Source: an uncultured Clostridia bacterium (GTDB taxonomy: Bacteria > Bacillota > Clostridia > UMGS1883). Taken from it: a stretch of 11,071 bases of DNA. The position numbers and the translations under genes were made by a program. The stretch spans positions 1 to 11,071 of the forward strand of contig CANRHW010000034.1 of the NCBI GenBank assembly GCA_947630525.1. Reading direction: 5' to 3'. The notes under the pieces are model-generated. The model was not told the DNA's origin, searched no databases, and saw only the letters and a program-made list of their open reading frames with translations. Below, in pieces: positions 1 to 9,142 of this stretch; position 1 is the stretch's first letter; each line of letters starts with the position of its first letter.

Positions 1-94
1 CTCTGCCGCGCAGGGCCTCGGGGTCGGGACGGCCGCAGTCAAGGTCGTCGAGAGCGGTGCGGACGGTTTTTGCTTCCGCTGTTTCGGTTTTCAT
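1..94 (-). CDS. Fourth gene of the DUF2264 operon, N-terminal fragment, unrecognised
   Basis: Reading leftwards from an ATG at 94-92, an open frame of 31 codons continues to the window edge (starts MKTETAEAKTVRTALDDLDC, then a Gly/Arg/Pro/Asp-rich stretch). The ATG overlaps the TGA stop of the MFS transporter gene in an ATGA, the same junction used by the other three genes of this operon, which is the main reason to believe it is real. A modest ribosome binding site (GGAAAGAGAT) lies within the end of the transporter gene. The visible part is hydrophilic, without a signal peptide or membrane segment, so the product is probably cytoplasmic. The fragment is too short to assign to a family. Its position after a transporter and a DUF2264 protein would suit a catabolic enzyme or regulator, but this is only a guess. 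Confidence 0.6.
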   Translation of the reverse strand, partial: MKTETAEAKTVRTALDDLDCGRPDPEALRGR

Positions 95-1254
95 TTGGTA
101 TTCATCTCTTTCCGGGTATTCAAAAGTTTGAGAAACACAATGAGCGCCGCCGGGAACACCGCGGCCATCAGCATACCGGTGCGCAGACTTCCGGTCATGC
201 CTATCAGCGCCGGCCCCGAAGCGCAGCCCACGTCGCCGGCCAGCGCCAGCAGGGCGAACATGGCGGTGCCGCCGCCGGGCAGCATTCGTGAAGCTTCGCT
301 AAAGGCGCCCGGCCACATAATACCGACGCTTAGGCCGCATAAGCCGCAGCCCAGGAGCGCCGCTGCCGGCAGGGGAGATAAGGCCGCCGTAAAATACGCC
401 GCCGCGCACAGGAAGCCGCAGCCGGTCATAAAGGCCGTAAGACTGATTTTATCGCCCTTTTTTCCGTAAAAGGCCCGGCTTGTACCCATTAGCAGGGCAA
501 ACATACAGGGGCCCAGCAGGTCGCCGGCGGTTTTGCTTACGCCAAGGCCGGCTTCGGCAAAGGCCGAGGCCCACTGGCTCATGCACTGTTCGGCGGCGCC
601 GGCGCAGACCATTATAGCCATAAACAGCCAAAACTCCCGGCTTGTCAGCAGTCTTCGCCGGGGCATGGACGGCGTTGTATCCTCTAAGGTAAGGATTGGT
701 ACCTTTGTAAATAAAATCATATTCGCCAGAGGCAGCGCCGACCACAAAAGCGGCAGCAGCCGCCATTTGTTTATACCGGCCAAGGCAAAGAACAGGGTGG
801 ATAAAACTACTACCGCCGCGTGGCCCCAGCAATAAAACGAGTGCAGCAGGCTCATAGCCGCCGCCTTGTTGTCAAGGGGCAGGGCCTCGAGCAGAGGACT
901 CACAAGCACCTCCAGCAGTCCGCCGCCTACGGCGTACAGCACGGTCGCGGTCAACAGTCCCGCAAAGGGCGGCATTATTTCGGGCAGCAGTGCAAGCCCC
1001 CAAAGCCCGGCGATAACAAAGCCGTGAGCCCAGAGCATGAGCGTCCTGTGGCTGAGCTTGTTAGCCAGTAGGGCCGCGGCGACGTCCACGCTCATCTGCA
1101 CCGCAAAATTTATCACCGACAGCAGGGCTATAAGACCGAGGCTCAAACCGTATTTATGACCAAAGGTAACGTAAAGCAGCGGCGCAAGGTTGTTGACAAC
1201 GGCCTGAACCACATAGCCCCCGTAGCAGCCGTACATGGTGTGGCGATAGGTCAT
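91..1254 (-). CDS. Major facilitator superfamily (MFS) transporter
   Basis: A 387-residue integral membrane protein with about 12 hydrophobic segments in two halves, separated by a polar linker at residues 190-206 that contains a basic PRRR. This is the usual size and layout of an MFS secondary carrier. A cytoplasmic loop around residues 57-70 (D57, then ANKLSHR) and its counterpart near 260-269 (RAFYGKKGDK) resemble the MFS motif A region. The segment GGLLEVLVSPLLEALP at 111-126 recalls sugar and FucP-like MFS carriers. Substrate and direction cannot be read from sequence. The start at 1254 was chosen over an in-frame extension to 1449 because it is preceded by a strong GGAGGAA site (1260-1266) and overlaps the upstream gene's stop as ATGA. 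The extension would run 195 bases into the upstream gene in another frame and adds an Arg-rich, shadow-like tail. It lies between a membrane-anchored unknown and an unseen downstream gene and probably imports the substrate of the DUF2264 enzyme. Confidence 0.85.
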   Translation of the reverse strand: MTYRHTMYGCYGGYVVQAVVNNLAPLLYVTFGHKYGLSLGLIALLSVINFAVQMSVDVAAALLANKLSHRTLMLWAHGFVIAGLWGLALLPEIMPPFAGLLTATVLYAVGGGLLEVLVSPLLEALPLDNKAAAMSLLHSFYCWGHAAVVVLSTLFFALAGINKWRLLPLLWSALPLANMILFTKVPILTLEDTTPSMPRRRLLTSREFWLFMAIMVCAGAAEQCMSQWASAFAEAGLGVSKTAGDLLGPCMFALLMGTSRAFYGKKGDKISLTAFMTGCGFLCAAAYFTAALSPLPAAALLGCGLCGLSVGIMWPGAFSEASRMLPGGGTAMFALLALAGDVGCASGPALIGMTGSLRTGMLMAAVFPAALIVFLKLLNTRKEMNTK

Positions 1255-1910
1255 GTCAGTTCCTCCACGGCGCGCATCAGCCAGTCGGTATCCTCGTCGG
1301 CGTTGTTTAAGTTGACGTGTTGGGAATGGTCGGTCTTGTAGCCCATTGCGTAGGCCATGTTGTGCATCTTCCATTCGGAGACCATGCTTTCGAGGGTGCG
1401 CTCCCAATCGGTGGGGTAAAGCTCCTCGTGTTCGAGCAGCCGCTGGCAAAGAGCCCTTATAACTCCGTCCGTTCCGGCAAGATAAGAATTCATGACAATG
1501 TATTCAGGGTCGGCGGCCGTCCGGCGGTCAAGGGCAAAAAAGTCGTTTTCTCCGACGGTTTGGGCGTTTTGGTCAAGGTCCTTTGTAACGATGTAAAGCC
1601 TGCCGTTGATTTTTTTCTTTGCGCCGGACGACGCGCTGTAATCGTAGGTGTATATCAGGCCGCCATGAGTTGGGTCGTAGTCCTCTTCAAAAAAGCTGAC
1701 GCCGGTTTTGTTCATATTTTCCTCAAAGGCGGCGTTCATGGCGGTGTAATCGCCCCGAACCTCGGCTTCGCGGTAGGCCTTGTAAAGCTCCTCGTCGTAA
1801 TCGGGCCCGGTCGAAAACATTTCCGCCAAGCCGCCGTTAAGCCGCATTGCCACCACTGCGGCGGCAGTTATCAGCAGTATAATCAGCAGTATCGTCAAGA
1901 ATTTTCTCAT
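1251..1910 (-). CDS. Membrane-anchored hypothetical protein, 219 aa
   Basis: I do not recognise this family. The N terminus has two basic residues (R2, K3) and then a hydrophobic stretch at about 4-22, giving either an uncleaved signal anchor or a signal peptide; no lipobox Cys is seen, so it is not a lipoprotein. The remaining ~195 residues are soluble and acidic, expected outside the membrane. They hold a Tyr/Asp-rich section (77-91), a short basic patch (AKKK, 97-100) and a C-terminal helical region with WERTLESMVSEWKMHNMAYA (169-188) followed by a His/Asn-rich end. The start at 1910 overlaps the DUF2264 stop (ATGA). The nearest GAGG lies about 15 bases upstream of it, so translation probably depends on coupling to the upstream gene. 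Its stop overlaps the transporter start in the same way. Placement between an enzyme and a transporter suggests an accessory role at the membrane, which is inference only. Confidence 0.8.
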   Translation of the reverse strand: MRKFLTILLIILLITAAAVVAMRLNGGLAEMFSTGPDYDEELYKAYREAEVRGDYTAMNAAFEENMNKTGVSFFEEDYDPTHGGLIYTYDYSASSGAKKKINGRLYIVTKDLDQNAQTVGENDFFALDRRTAADPEYIVMNSYLAGTDGVIRALCQRLLEHEELYPTDWERTLESMVSEWKMHNMAYAMGYKTDHSQHVNLNNADEDTDWLMRAVEELT

Positions 1911-3703
1911 ATATCAATAATTACGTCCTCGCCCATAATATTTACGGAAATTTTACTGTCGGTCACGGTTGCCGACGGGATATTTTCCCCGCCGCTCCTT
2001 CCGCAGAGCACGGCGCAGGCCAGCACGGTGCGGCCTTTTTCGATTTTCCCGCCGAGAGCGGGGAGAGAGGTGCGGGAATATATGAGGTTGGTATTGGCTT
2101 CCATGCCCTGTATCCACGCGCCGCGGCCGCCGGAAAGGTCAACTATGCCTCCGGTATAGCCGTCAAAATCCGCAAACACGCCGTTGTCCGTATGGCGCAC
2201 GGCGGAGGTGTGCTCGCATGGGTATGCGAAGCCCCCCTCGAAGCCCTCCAGCTCGCGGCCGGAATTGATTATGTGCACCCTCACGTGCCAGGGCAGGGAG
2301 GGAATTATGTAAGTGTCTATCTCAACGTCGTTCCAGGGGGCCCACTTGGTATGTATGTATTTGTCGGTGACCTCCCAGCCCTTGTTTTCACGCTTTACGC
2401 GGAACACGTTGTCCCGTTCTGAGAGCGCAAGCGTGCTGTCGAAGCCGCCCGCGCCGACGCCCCAGTTGGATTTGGAAACGCTGAAGCCGAAAAGGTTTGA
2501 ATAGGCGAATTTTTCATACTTGGCCCCGCAGTGGGTGTGGCAGTTAACATAGGGGTGGCCCGCCGCGAAAAGGACGCGGTGCTCCCCGTCGGCCTGCGCT
2601 ATCATGTGCGGATGGGGCAGGGCGCGGCTTTTGTCTGGCTTGGGCAGTGGCAGCTCCTCACACTGCCAGAAATGGCTGCTTTCGCCCAGCGCCAAAATGA
2701 GGAAAGTTTTCATTGACCAATAGGGCGAGCCTGGGGCGTTGTAACCCTCGGTCATTATCAGGTTTGGATAGCCGAAGCCTATGGTCAGGGTGCCGTCGTT
2801 GTTCCAGATGGGGCGCTTGAACCAGCTGCGCAGATGGCGGAGAATAATGCCCTTTACAACACCGTCCTCAAAGCCGCCCACACCAGCGTAAGCGTATGCG
2901 CTCCAAAAGGCCGCCTGCGCAAAGCGGTAGGTCATGCTGCGGCCGTAGGGGATGGCGCTGCCGTCCTCGGAGAAGTACATTATAAAGTCGTGGGCAAATT
3001 TGTCGGCCCGTTCCTTGAACAACCGGCTCCGTTCCGGGTCGTCGGCTTCCATTTCCTTAGCGTAAATAAGGCCGTAAAAATATATGGCGAAGGGCACGTA
3101 GTAATCGCTGTGGGCGTTGATCCCGTCGGCGTACCAGCCGTCCCCCAGATAATAGCTTTCCACCGCGTCCATAGCGGCGTTTACGACATCGGTGTTATAG
3201 GGCAGACCAACCTTGCGGAAGCCCAGGTTCACCATAACCGCGAAAAGCCGCCAGTTGCAGTCCCAGGCCTTTTTTGTGTTCACAAAATTAAGCCAGCGGT
3301 AAAGGTCGTCCTTTTCTTTTTGGGACAGAGGGTCCCACAGCTTGTCAGGAGCCAAAATCAGCCCCAGCCCCATGGCGGCCATTTCTACCAGCAGTTGGTC
3401 GTGGTCATAAACGTCGCCCCAATATTCGGAGCTTTCGGGATCGGCGCCGCAGGCCAGACCCCTGCGGTATTGCTCGGCCCAATCTTCGCCGCTGCCATCG
3501 GTGAACAGAGGGGCCAAGCCCCACAGCGGCCGTGAAAATGCCTCCACCTCGGCGGTGGAATCACTGTATCCCGCGCTGGTATTGCCAATGTGGAGCCGGC
3601 TTTTCCCTTTTGAGTACAGGGGCCGCAAAGGCTCGCACATATCCAGTACGGCTTTTTTTACATCATCCCTTGTTTTAAGGGGATTTGAAGCAAATATTTC
3701 CAT
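1907..3703 (-). CDS. DUF2264 domain-containing protein
   Basis: A 598-residue protein whose N-terminal two thirds match, by recall, the DUF2264 family (PF10022). The opening NPLKTRDDVKKAVLDM (7-22), the segment SRPLWGLAPLF (57-67) with its Gly- and Asp-rich follow-on, and the Trp/Tyr-rich run from about 95 to 330 (AHSDYYVPFA at 197-206, IPYGRSMTYR at 251-260, NNDGTLTIGFGYPNL at 301-315) are typical. Residues ~1-345 look mainly helical and ~365-598 mainly beta-strand, the arrangement of many alpha/alpha-toroid polysaccharide lyases and hydrolases. Conserved-looking His, Tyr, Asp and Trp in the toroid part could form an active site, but no catalytic residue can be named. There is no signal peptide, so it should be cytoplasmic and act on an imported molecule. 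The ATG at 3703 was chosen because AAGGA (3713-3717) lies 9 bases upstream; an in-frame ATG at 3727 would begin too close to the mapped promoter and lacks a site. First gene of the leftward operon. Confidence 0.82.
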   Translation of the reverse strand: MEIFASNPLKTRDDVKKAVLDMCEPLRPLYSKGKSRLHIGNTSAGYSDSTAEVEAFSRPLWGLAPLFTDGSGEDWAEQYRRGLACGADPESSEYWGDVYDHDQLLVEMAAMGLGLILAPDKLWDPLSQKEKDDLYRWLNFVNTKKAWDCNWRLFAVMVNLGFRKVGLPYNTDVVNAAMDAVESYYLGDGWYADGINAHSDYYVPFAIYFYGLIYAKEMEADDPERSRLFKERADKFAHDFIMYFSEDGSAIPYGRSMTYRFAQAAFWSAYAYAGVGGFEDGVVKGIILRHLRSWFKRPIWNNDGTLTIGFGYPNLIMTEGYNAPGSPYWSMKTFLILALGESSHFWQCEELPLPKPDKSRALPHPHMIAQADGEHRVLFAAGHPYVNCHTHCGAKYEKFAYSNLFGFSVSKSNWGVGAGGFDSTLALSERDNVFRVKRENKGWEVTDKYIHTKWAPWNDVEIDTYIIPSLPWHVRVHIINSGRELEGFEGGFAYPCEHTSAVRHTDNGVFADFDGYTGGIVDLSGGRGAWIQGMEANTNLIYSRTSLPALGGKIEKGRTVLACAVLCGRSGGENIPSATVTDSKISVNIMGEDVIIDI

Positions 3704-3742
3704 GGTATTCGATCCTTTCGTATACACATATTCTCAAACTAT

Positions 3743-3771
3743 ATTATACGAGGAAAAATCGGCGCAGTCAA
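3743..3771 (-). promoter_or_regulatory. Sigma-A promoter of the DUF2264 operon
   Basis: On the minus strand, TTGACT (3771-3766) and TATAAT (3748-3743) are separated by exactly 17 bases, one mismatch from the sigma-A consensus. The predicted start of transcription is near 3736, leaving about 32 bases of leader before the ATG at 3703, with AAGGA at the expected place. The strength of the match suggests high basal activity unless a repressor acts. It lies back to back with the secA promoter. Confidence 0.78.
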
Positions 3772-3822
3772 GTATATTTTGTGGACAAATTATGAAAGAT
3801 TTTTTAATGTCCGCAAATTTAG

Positions 3823-3851
3823 TTGACAGCGGGCAAAAAACGTGGTAATAT
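3823..3851 (+). promoter_or_regulatory. Sigma-A promoter of secA-prfB
   Basis: TTGACA at 3823-3828 and TAATAT at 3846-3851 are separated by 17 bases: a perfect -35 box, with TAATAT as an acceptable -10. Transcription would start near 3858, giving a leader of about 37 bases before the secA ATG. AAGGA (3881-3885), 9 bases from the ATG, is the ribosome binding site. There is no room for a SecM-like leader peptide. A TATAAT overlaps at 3851-3856, but its 22-base spacer makes it the less likely -10. Confidence 0.78.
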
Positions 3852-3894
3852 ATAATTGATATGCTATGAAATAAGTTTATAAGGAATGAAATGA

Positions 3895-6650
<2,756 letters not shown>

Positions 6651-6654
<4 letters not shown>

Positions 6655-7775
6655 TAGTAGAATACGAACAGTTCAAGCAGGAGCTGGCGGGCTATGAAGA
6701 GCCGATAAAGGAGCTTGGTTCGGCGCTTGATATCGAAGGGGCGAAAGAGGAGGCCGCCAAGCTGGAAAAAAAGACCCTTGACCCCGACTTTTACTCCGAC
6801 CCGGACAAAAGCCAAAAGGTGCTGCAAAAAATAAAGCAGCTTGGGGCCAAAATAAAGCGGTATGAAGATATGGTCTCACTTTGGGAGGATACCTCCACCC
6901 TGTTGGAGCTGGCTATGGCCGAGGAGGACGAAAGCGTCAAGGACGAGATAGCCTCCGGCTGCCAACGGCTCAAGGAAACCGTCGAGTCTACGCGGCTCGA
7001 AACTCTGCTCTCCGGCCCCTACGACAAAAGCAACGCCATTATCACCCTCCACGCCGGTGCCGGCGGCACCGAGGCTCAGGACTGGTGCAGCATGCTTTAC
7101 CGTATGTACCAGATGTGGGCCGAGCGCAGGGGCTATGCCGTTTCGACCTTGGACTATCTGGACGGGGACGAAGCGGGGATAAAGAGTATAACCATCCTTG
7201 TCGAAGGCCTTAACGCCTACGGTTACTGCAAGTGCGAAAAGGGCGTGCACCGCCTGGTGCGCATTTCTCCCTTTGACGCCGCGGGCCGGCGGCATACGTC
7301 TTTCGCTTCGGTGGAGGTAATGCCCGACATTGAGGACGATATCGAGATAAATATTAATCCCGACGACCTCAAAATAGACACCTATCGAAGCAGCGGCGCG
7401 GGCGGCCAGCACGTTAACAAGACCAGCTCCGCCATACGCATCACCCACATACCCACCGGCGTGGTGGTAGCCTGCCAAAACGAGCGCAGCCAGTTCCAGA
7501 ACAAGGACACCGCCATGAAAATGCTCAAAGCCAAGCTTATGGAAATAGCCGAAGCCGAGCACAAGGAGAAAATCGAGGACATTAAAGGCGTGCAGAAGGA
7601 CATTGCCTGGGGCAGCCAGATACGTTCCTATGTTTTCCACCCCTACACCATGGTCAAGGATCACCGCACCGGGTATGAGGTGGGCAACATCAGCGCCGTA
7701 ATGGACGGCGATTTGGACGGCTTTATCAACGAATATCTGCGCAAGGCCAGCCTTGGACAGCTTGAACTTAAATAA
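6651..7775 (+). CDS. prfB: Peptide chain release factor 2 (RF2), frameshift-free
   Basis: A 374-residue class I release factor that recognises UAA and UGA at the ribosome and triggers hydrolysis of peptidyl-tRNA. It is RF2 rather than RF1 because the codon-recognition tripeptide is SPF (206-208, in VRISPFDAAGRRHTSF). The catalytic GGQ is at 251-253 in the usual SGAGGQHVNKT context; Q253 is the residue normally N5-methylated by PrmC. HAGAGGTEAQDW (about 134-145) and the C-terminal WGSQIRSY are also typical. Most bacterial prfB genes need a +1 frameshift at a UGA near codon 26. Here codon 26 is CTT (6726-6728) and codon 27 is GAT (6729-6731), at the position of the usual CTT-TGA-C slippery site, with no internal stop, so one continuous frame gives full-length RF2. 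Length matches typical RF2 (about 365). Co-transcribed with secA and translationally coupled to it. Confidence 0.97.
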
Positions 7776-7788
7776 CGCTGTTTTATTT

Positions 7789-8328
7789 ATGAAAAATCTT
7801 AAGAAAAAAATCGACAAATTTCTTGCGGACTTTCAGGCAAAGCACGGCTTCCATCTGGCGTGGTTCATCCGCTATGCTTTGGGCGGCACGGCGACGGTCA
7901 TAGTCGAGTACGCCGCCATGTATCTGCTGCTTATGTGGACGCTGCCCTGGGACGCTATCGTGGGGCTGCTGCCCCAGCGCCTGAGGGCGGCAGCCGCCGG
8001 AGAAGTGGACACATGGGCGCTGGTTGTCAGCAATATACTCAGCTATATATTCAATTATTTTATTTCCAAGTACTGGGTGTTCCGCAGCCCGCAGACGAAG
8101 CATCGCAGGGACGCGTCCCTGTTCATGCTGTCGTGCGTGATAAATCTGGTGCTGGTATCCGTCAGCGGCAAGCTGATGTTCATGGCGCTGGAACTTGTCC
8201 CCCTCAGCGGAAAGCTGTGGAAAGGCCTTGTTCCCGCCATTGCAAAAACCGGCTCAAATGTGGTGGCCTACATATCCGTGCTTATTTTTAAGAGGTTCAT
8301 TATCTGGAACGACGTGAGCAAATATTGA
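7789..8328 (+). CDS. GtrA-family integral membrane protein
   Basis: A 179-residue polytopic membrane protein of the GtrA-like family (PF04138), small four-helix proteins linked to cell-surface polysaccharide, teichoic acid or lipid-linked sugar transfer. Helices are at about 24-50, 75-97, 110-137 and 147-170. The hallmark stretch SYIFNYFISKYWVFR (85-99), with Asn and Trp-Val-Phe at the end of helix 2, and the opening FIRYALGGTATVIVEY (26-41) support the family. The loop between helices 1 and 2 (51-74) is longer than in many relatives and may hold a short amphipathic helix. The basic N terminus (KNLKKK) suits a cytoplasmic side. The ATG at 7789 lies 14 bases after the prfB stop but has no clear Shine-Dalgarno site. 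An alternative TTG at 7753, inside prfB, has a weak AAGG 6 bases upstream and would add 12 residues. No glycosyltransferase is adjacent, so its substrate is unknown. It ends the secA transcription unit. Confidence 0.85.
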   Translation: MKNLKKKIDKFLADFQAKHGFHLAWFIRYALGGTATVIVEYAAMYLLLMWTLPWDAIVGLLPQRLRAAAAGEVDTWALVVSNILSYIFNYFISKYWVFRSPQTKHRRDASLFMLSCVINLVLVSVSGKLMFMALELVPLSGKLWKGLVPAIAKTGSNVVAYISVLIFKRFIIWNDVSKY

Positions 8329-8407
8329 TCCTCCGTCGCTGTAAAATGGGACTGACTGACAGCCGCACTATTTTGGACATAAGTCAAGGTATTAGTTAAA
8401 TTTTATC

Positions 8408-8433
8408 AAAAAGGGGCCAAAAGCCCCTTTTTT
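8408..8433 (+). terminator. Rho-independent terminator after the GtrA-family gene
   Basis: A perfect hairpin: AAAAAGGGGC (8408-8417), loop CAAAA (8418-8422), and GCCCC with a T run (8423-8433). The GC core is five base pairs, extended by A-T pairs, with six T at the 3' side. It lies 80 bases after the GtrA gene stop and closes the secA-prfB-GtrA unit. The preceding A-tract gives weak termination potential on the other strand too, but no leftward gene ends here. Confidence 0.9.
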
Positions 8434-8503
8434 CGGCACATTTGAGAATAAATCTTAGTTGTTTTGCTGAAAATAAGCATGTATATATTGTGAATTTTTC
8501 AGG

Positions 8504-8532
8504 TTGACATTTTTTGTTATTTATGTTAAAAT
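8504..8532 (+). promoter_or_regulatory. Extended -10 promoter of carD-ispD-ispF
   Basis: TTGACA (8504-8509), a 17-base spacer and TAAAAT (8527-8532), with the TG of an extended -10 at 8524-8525. The region upstream (about 8440-8503) is AT-rich and may act as an UP element. Transcription would start near 8539-8540, about 50 bases before the GTG start of the CarD gene. It is the best promoter between the terminator at 8408-8433 and ispD, so it probably serves all three genes. Confidence 0.8.
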
Positions 8533-8541
8533 ATTAACATA
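8522..8541. repeat. Perfect 8-4-8 inverted repeat over the carD -10 box
   Basis: The half-sites TATGTTAA (8522-8529) and TTAACATA (8534-8541) are exact reverse complements around the 4-base centre AATA. The palindrome covers the extended -10 box and reaches the predicted transcription start, where a bound repressor would block RNA polymerase. AT-rich composition raises the chance of a coincidental palindrome, and no regulator for it can be named. Confidence 0.6.
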
Positions 8542-8589
8542 GATTGGCGTGACGTGCGGATTTTTTACCGAAAGAGAGGTGTTGCGACA

Positions 8590-9084
8590 GTGTACAATGT
8601 AGGCGATGTGGTAGTCTATCCAATGCACGGGGCGGGGGTCATAGAGGAGATCGAGGAGCATGAGGTCCTCGGCAAGGTCCAGAAGTATTACGTTATGAAA
8701 ATCCCTTATGGGAACATGAAAGTCCTGCTGCCTATGAGCAACGCGTCCGGAATAGGAATAAGGGACGTTATTTCCGAAAACGAGGCGAACGAGGTCCTTA
8801 ACAGATTTGACTGTGCGGATATGAAGGTCAACAACAACTGGAACAAGCGGATACGCGAAAACATGGTCAAAATCAAGAGCGGCGATATTTACGAAGTGGG
8901 CGCGGTTGTTAAAAGTCTGATGATACGGGATAGAAAAAAGGGACTGTCCACAGGCGAGCGCAAAATGCTCGCAAACGCCAAACAAATTTTTATCAGCGAG
9001 TTGGTGCTCGCAAAAAAAACAACGAACGACGCTATAGAGAAAGAGCTTTCGTCCATAGTAGACCGTCAACTGGCGGAAGCGTAA
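8590..9084 (+). CDS. CarD/CdnL-family transcriptional regulator
   Basis: A 164-residue CarD-like protein. Family members bind the RNA polymerase beta subunit through an N-terminal Tudor-like domain and stabilise or tune open promoter complexes through a C-terminal helical DNA-binding domain. The N-terminal domain is clear: YNVGDVVVYPMHGAGVIEEI (2-21), QKYYVMKIPYGNMKVLLPMS (31-50). The C-terminal part (~60-164) is basic and helical, with a conserved-looking W84, KRIREN (86-91) and KKGLSTGERKMLANAKQIF (116-134). Length is normal for the short CarD/CdnL type, without an HMGA-like tail. The GTG at 8590 was chosen because GAGAGG (8574-8579) precedes it by 10 bases and the family typically starts at this point. 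An in-frame GTG at 8554 has no ribosome site and would sit about 14 bases from the predicted transcription start. ispD begins 58 bases downstream without an intervening terminator, so the two are likely co-transcribed; this link with the MEP pathway genes is seen in many Firmicutes. Confidence 0.93.
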   Translation: MYNVGDVVVYPMHGAGVIEEIEEHEVLGKVQKYYVMKIPYGNMKVLLPMSNASGIGIRDVISENEANEVLNRFDCADMKVNNNWNKRIRENMVKIKSGDIYEVGAVVKSLMIRDRKKGLSTGERKMLANAKQIFISELVLAKKTTNDAIEKELSSIVDRQLAEA

Positions 9085-9089
9085 AAGAC

Positions 9090-9128
9090 AAAGAGGGGCA
9101 GCTTTAAAAAAGATGGGCAGCTTTAGAA
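9090..9128 (+). repeat. Imperfect tandem duplication, period 19, before ispD
   Basis: The 20-base blocks 9090-9109 and 9109-9128 share one base and match at 18 of 20 positions; the exact core GGGCAGCTTTA occurs at 9096-9106 and 9115-9125. The duplication fills most of the carD-ispD spacer, and its second copy contains the alternative ATG at 9113. It looks like a slippage or short-segment duplication. The preferred ispD ribosome site (GGGAG, 9130-9134) lies just beyond it. Confidence 0.75.
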
Positions 9129-9142
9129 TGGGAGTGACGGAA

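Noticed and set aside
1255..1449. N-terminal extension of the MFS transporter
   Set aside because: Arg-rich and shadow-like, and it overlaps the upstream gene by about 200 bases. The ATG at 1254 has a strong GGAGGAA site and the ATGA overlap.
1317..2159. 280-codon plus-strand open frame opposite the 219-aa and DUF2264 genes
   Set aside because: It crosses the junction of two well-supported opposite-strand genes, and its composition is that of a shadow frame.
2834..3535. 233-codon plus-strand open frame opposite the DUF2264 gene
   Set aside because: Fully antisense to the DUF2264 coding region; no domain or credible ribosome site.
3851..3856. Consensus TATAAT downstream of the secA -35
   Set aside because: The spacer to TTGACA would be 22 bases; TAATAT at 3846-3851 gives the ideal 17.
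6876..7817. 313-codon minus-strand open frame across prfB
   Set aside because: Antisense to a full-length RF2 gene; no recognisable family or independent promoter.
8373..8401. Promoter-like TTGGAC-17-TTAAAT before the terminator
   Set aside because: Weak boxes, and the predicted start would fall on the terminator hairpin itself, leaving no transcript of any length.
8554..8589. Upstream GTG start adding 12 residues to the CarD protein
   Set aside because: No ribosome site, very close to the predicted transcription start, and the extra residues precede the usual start of the family.
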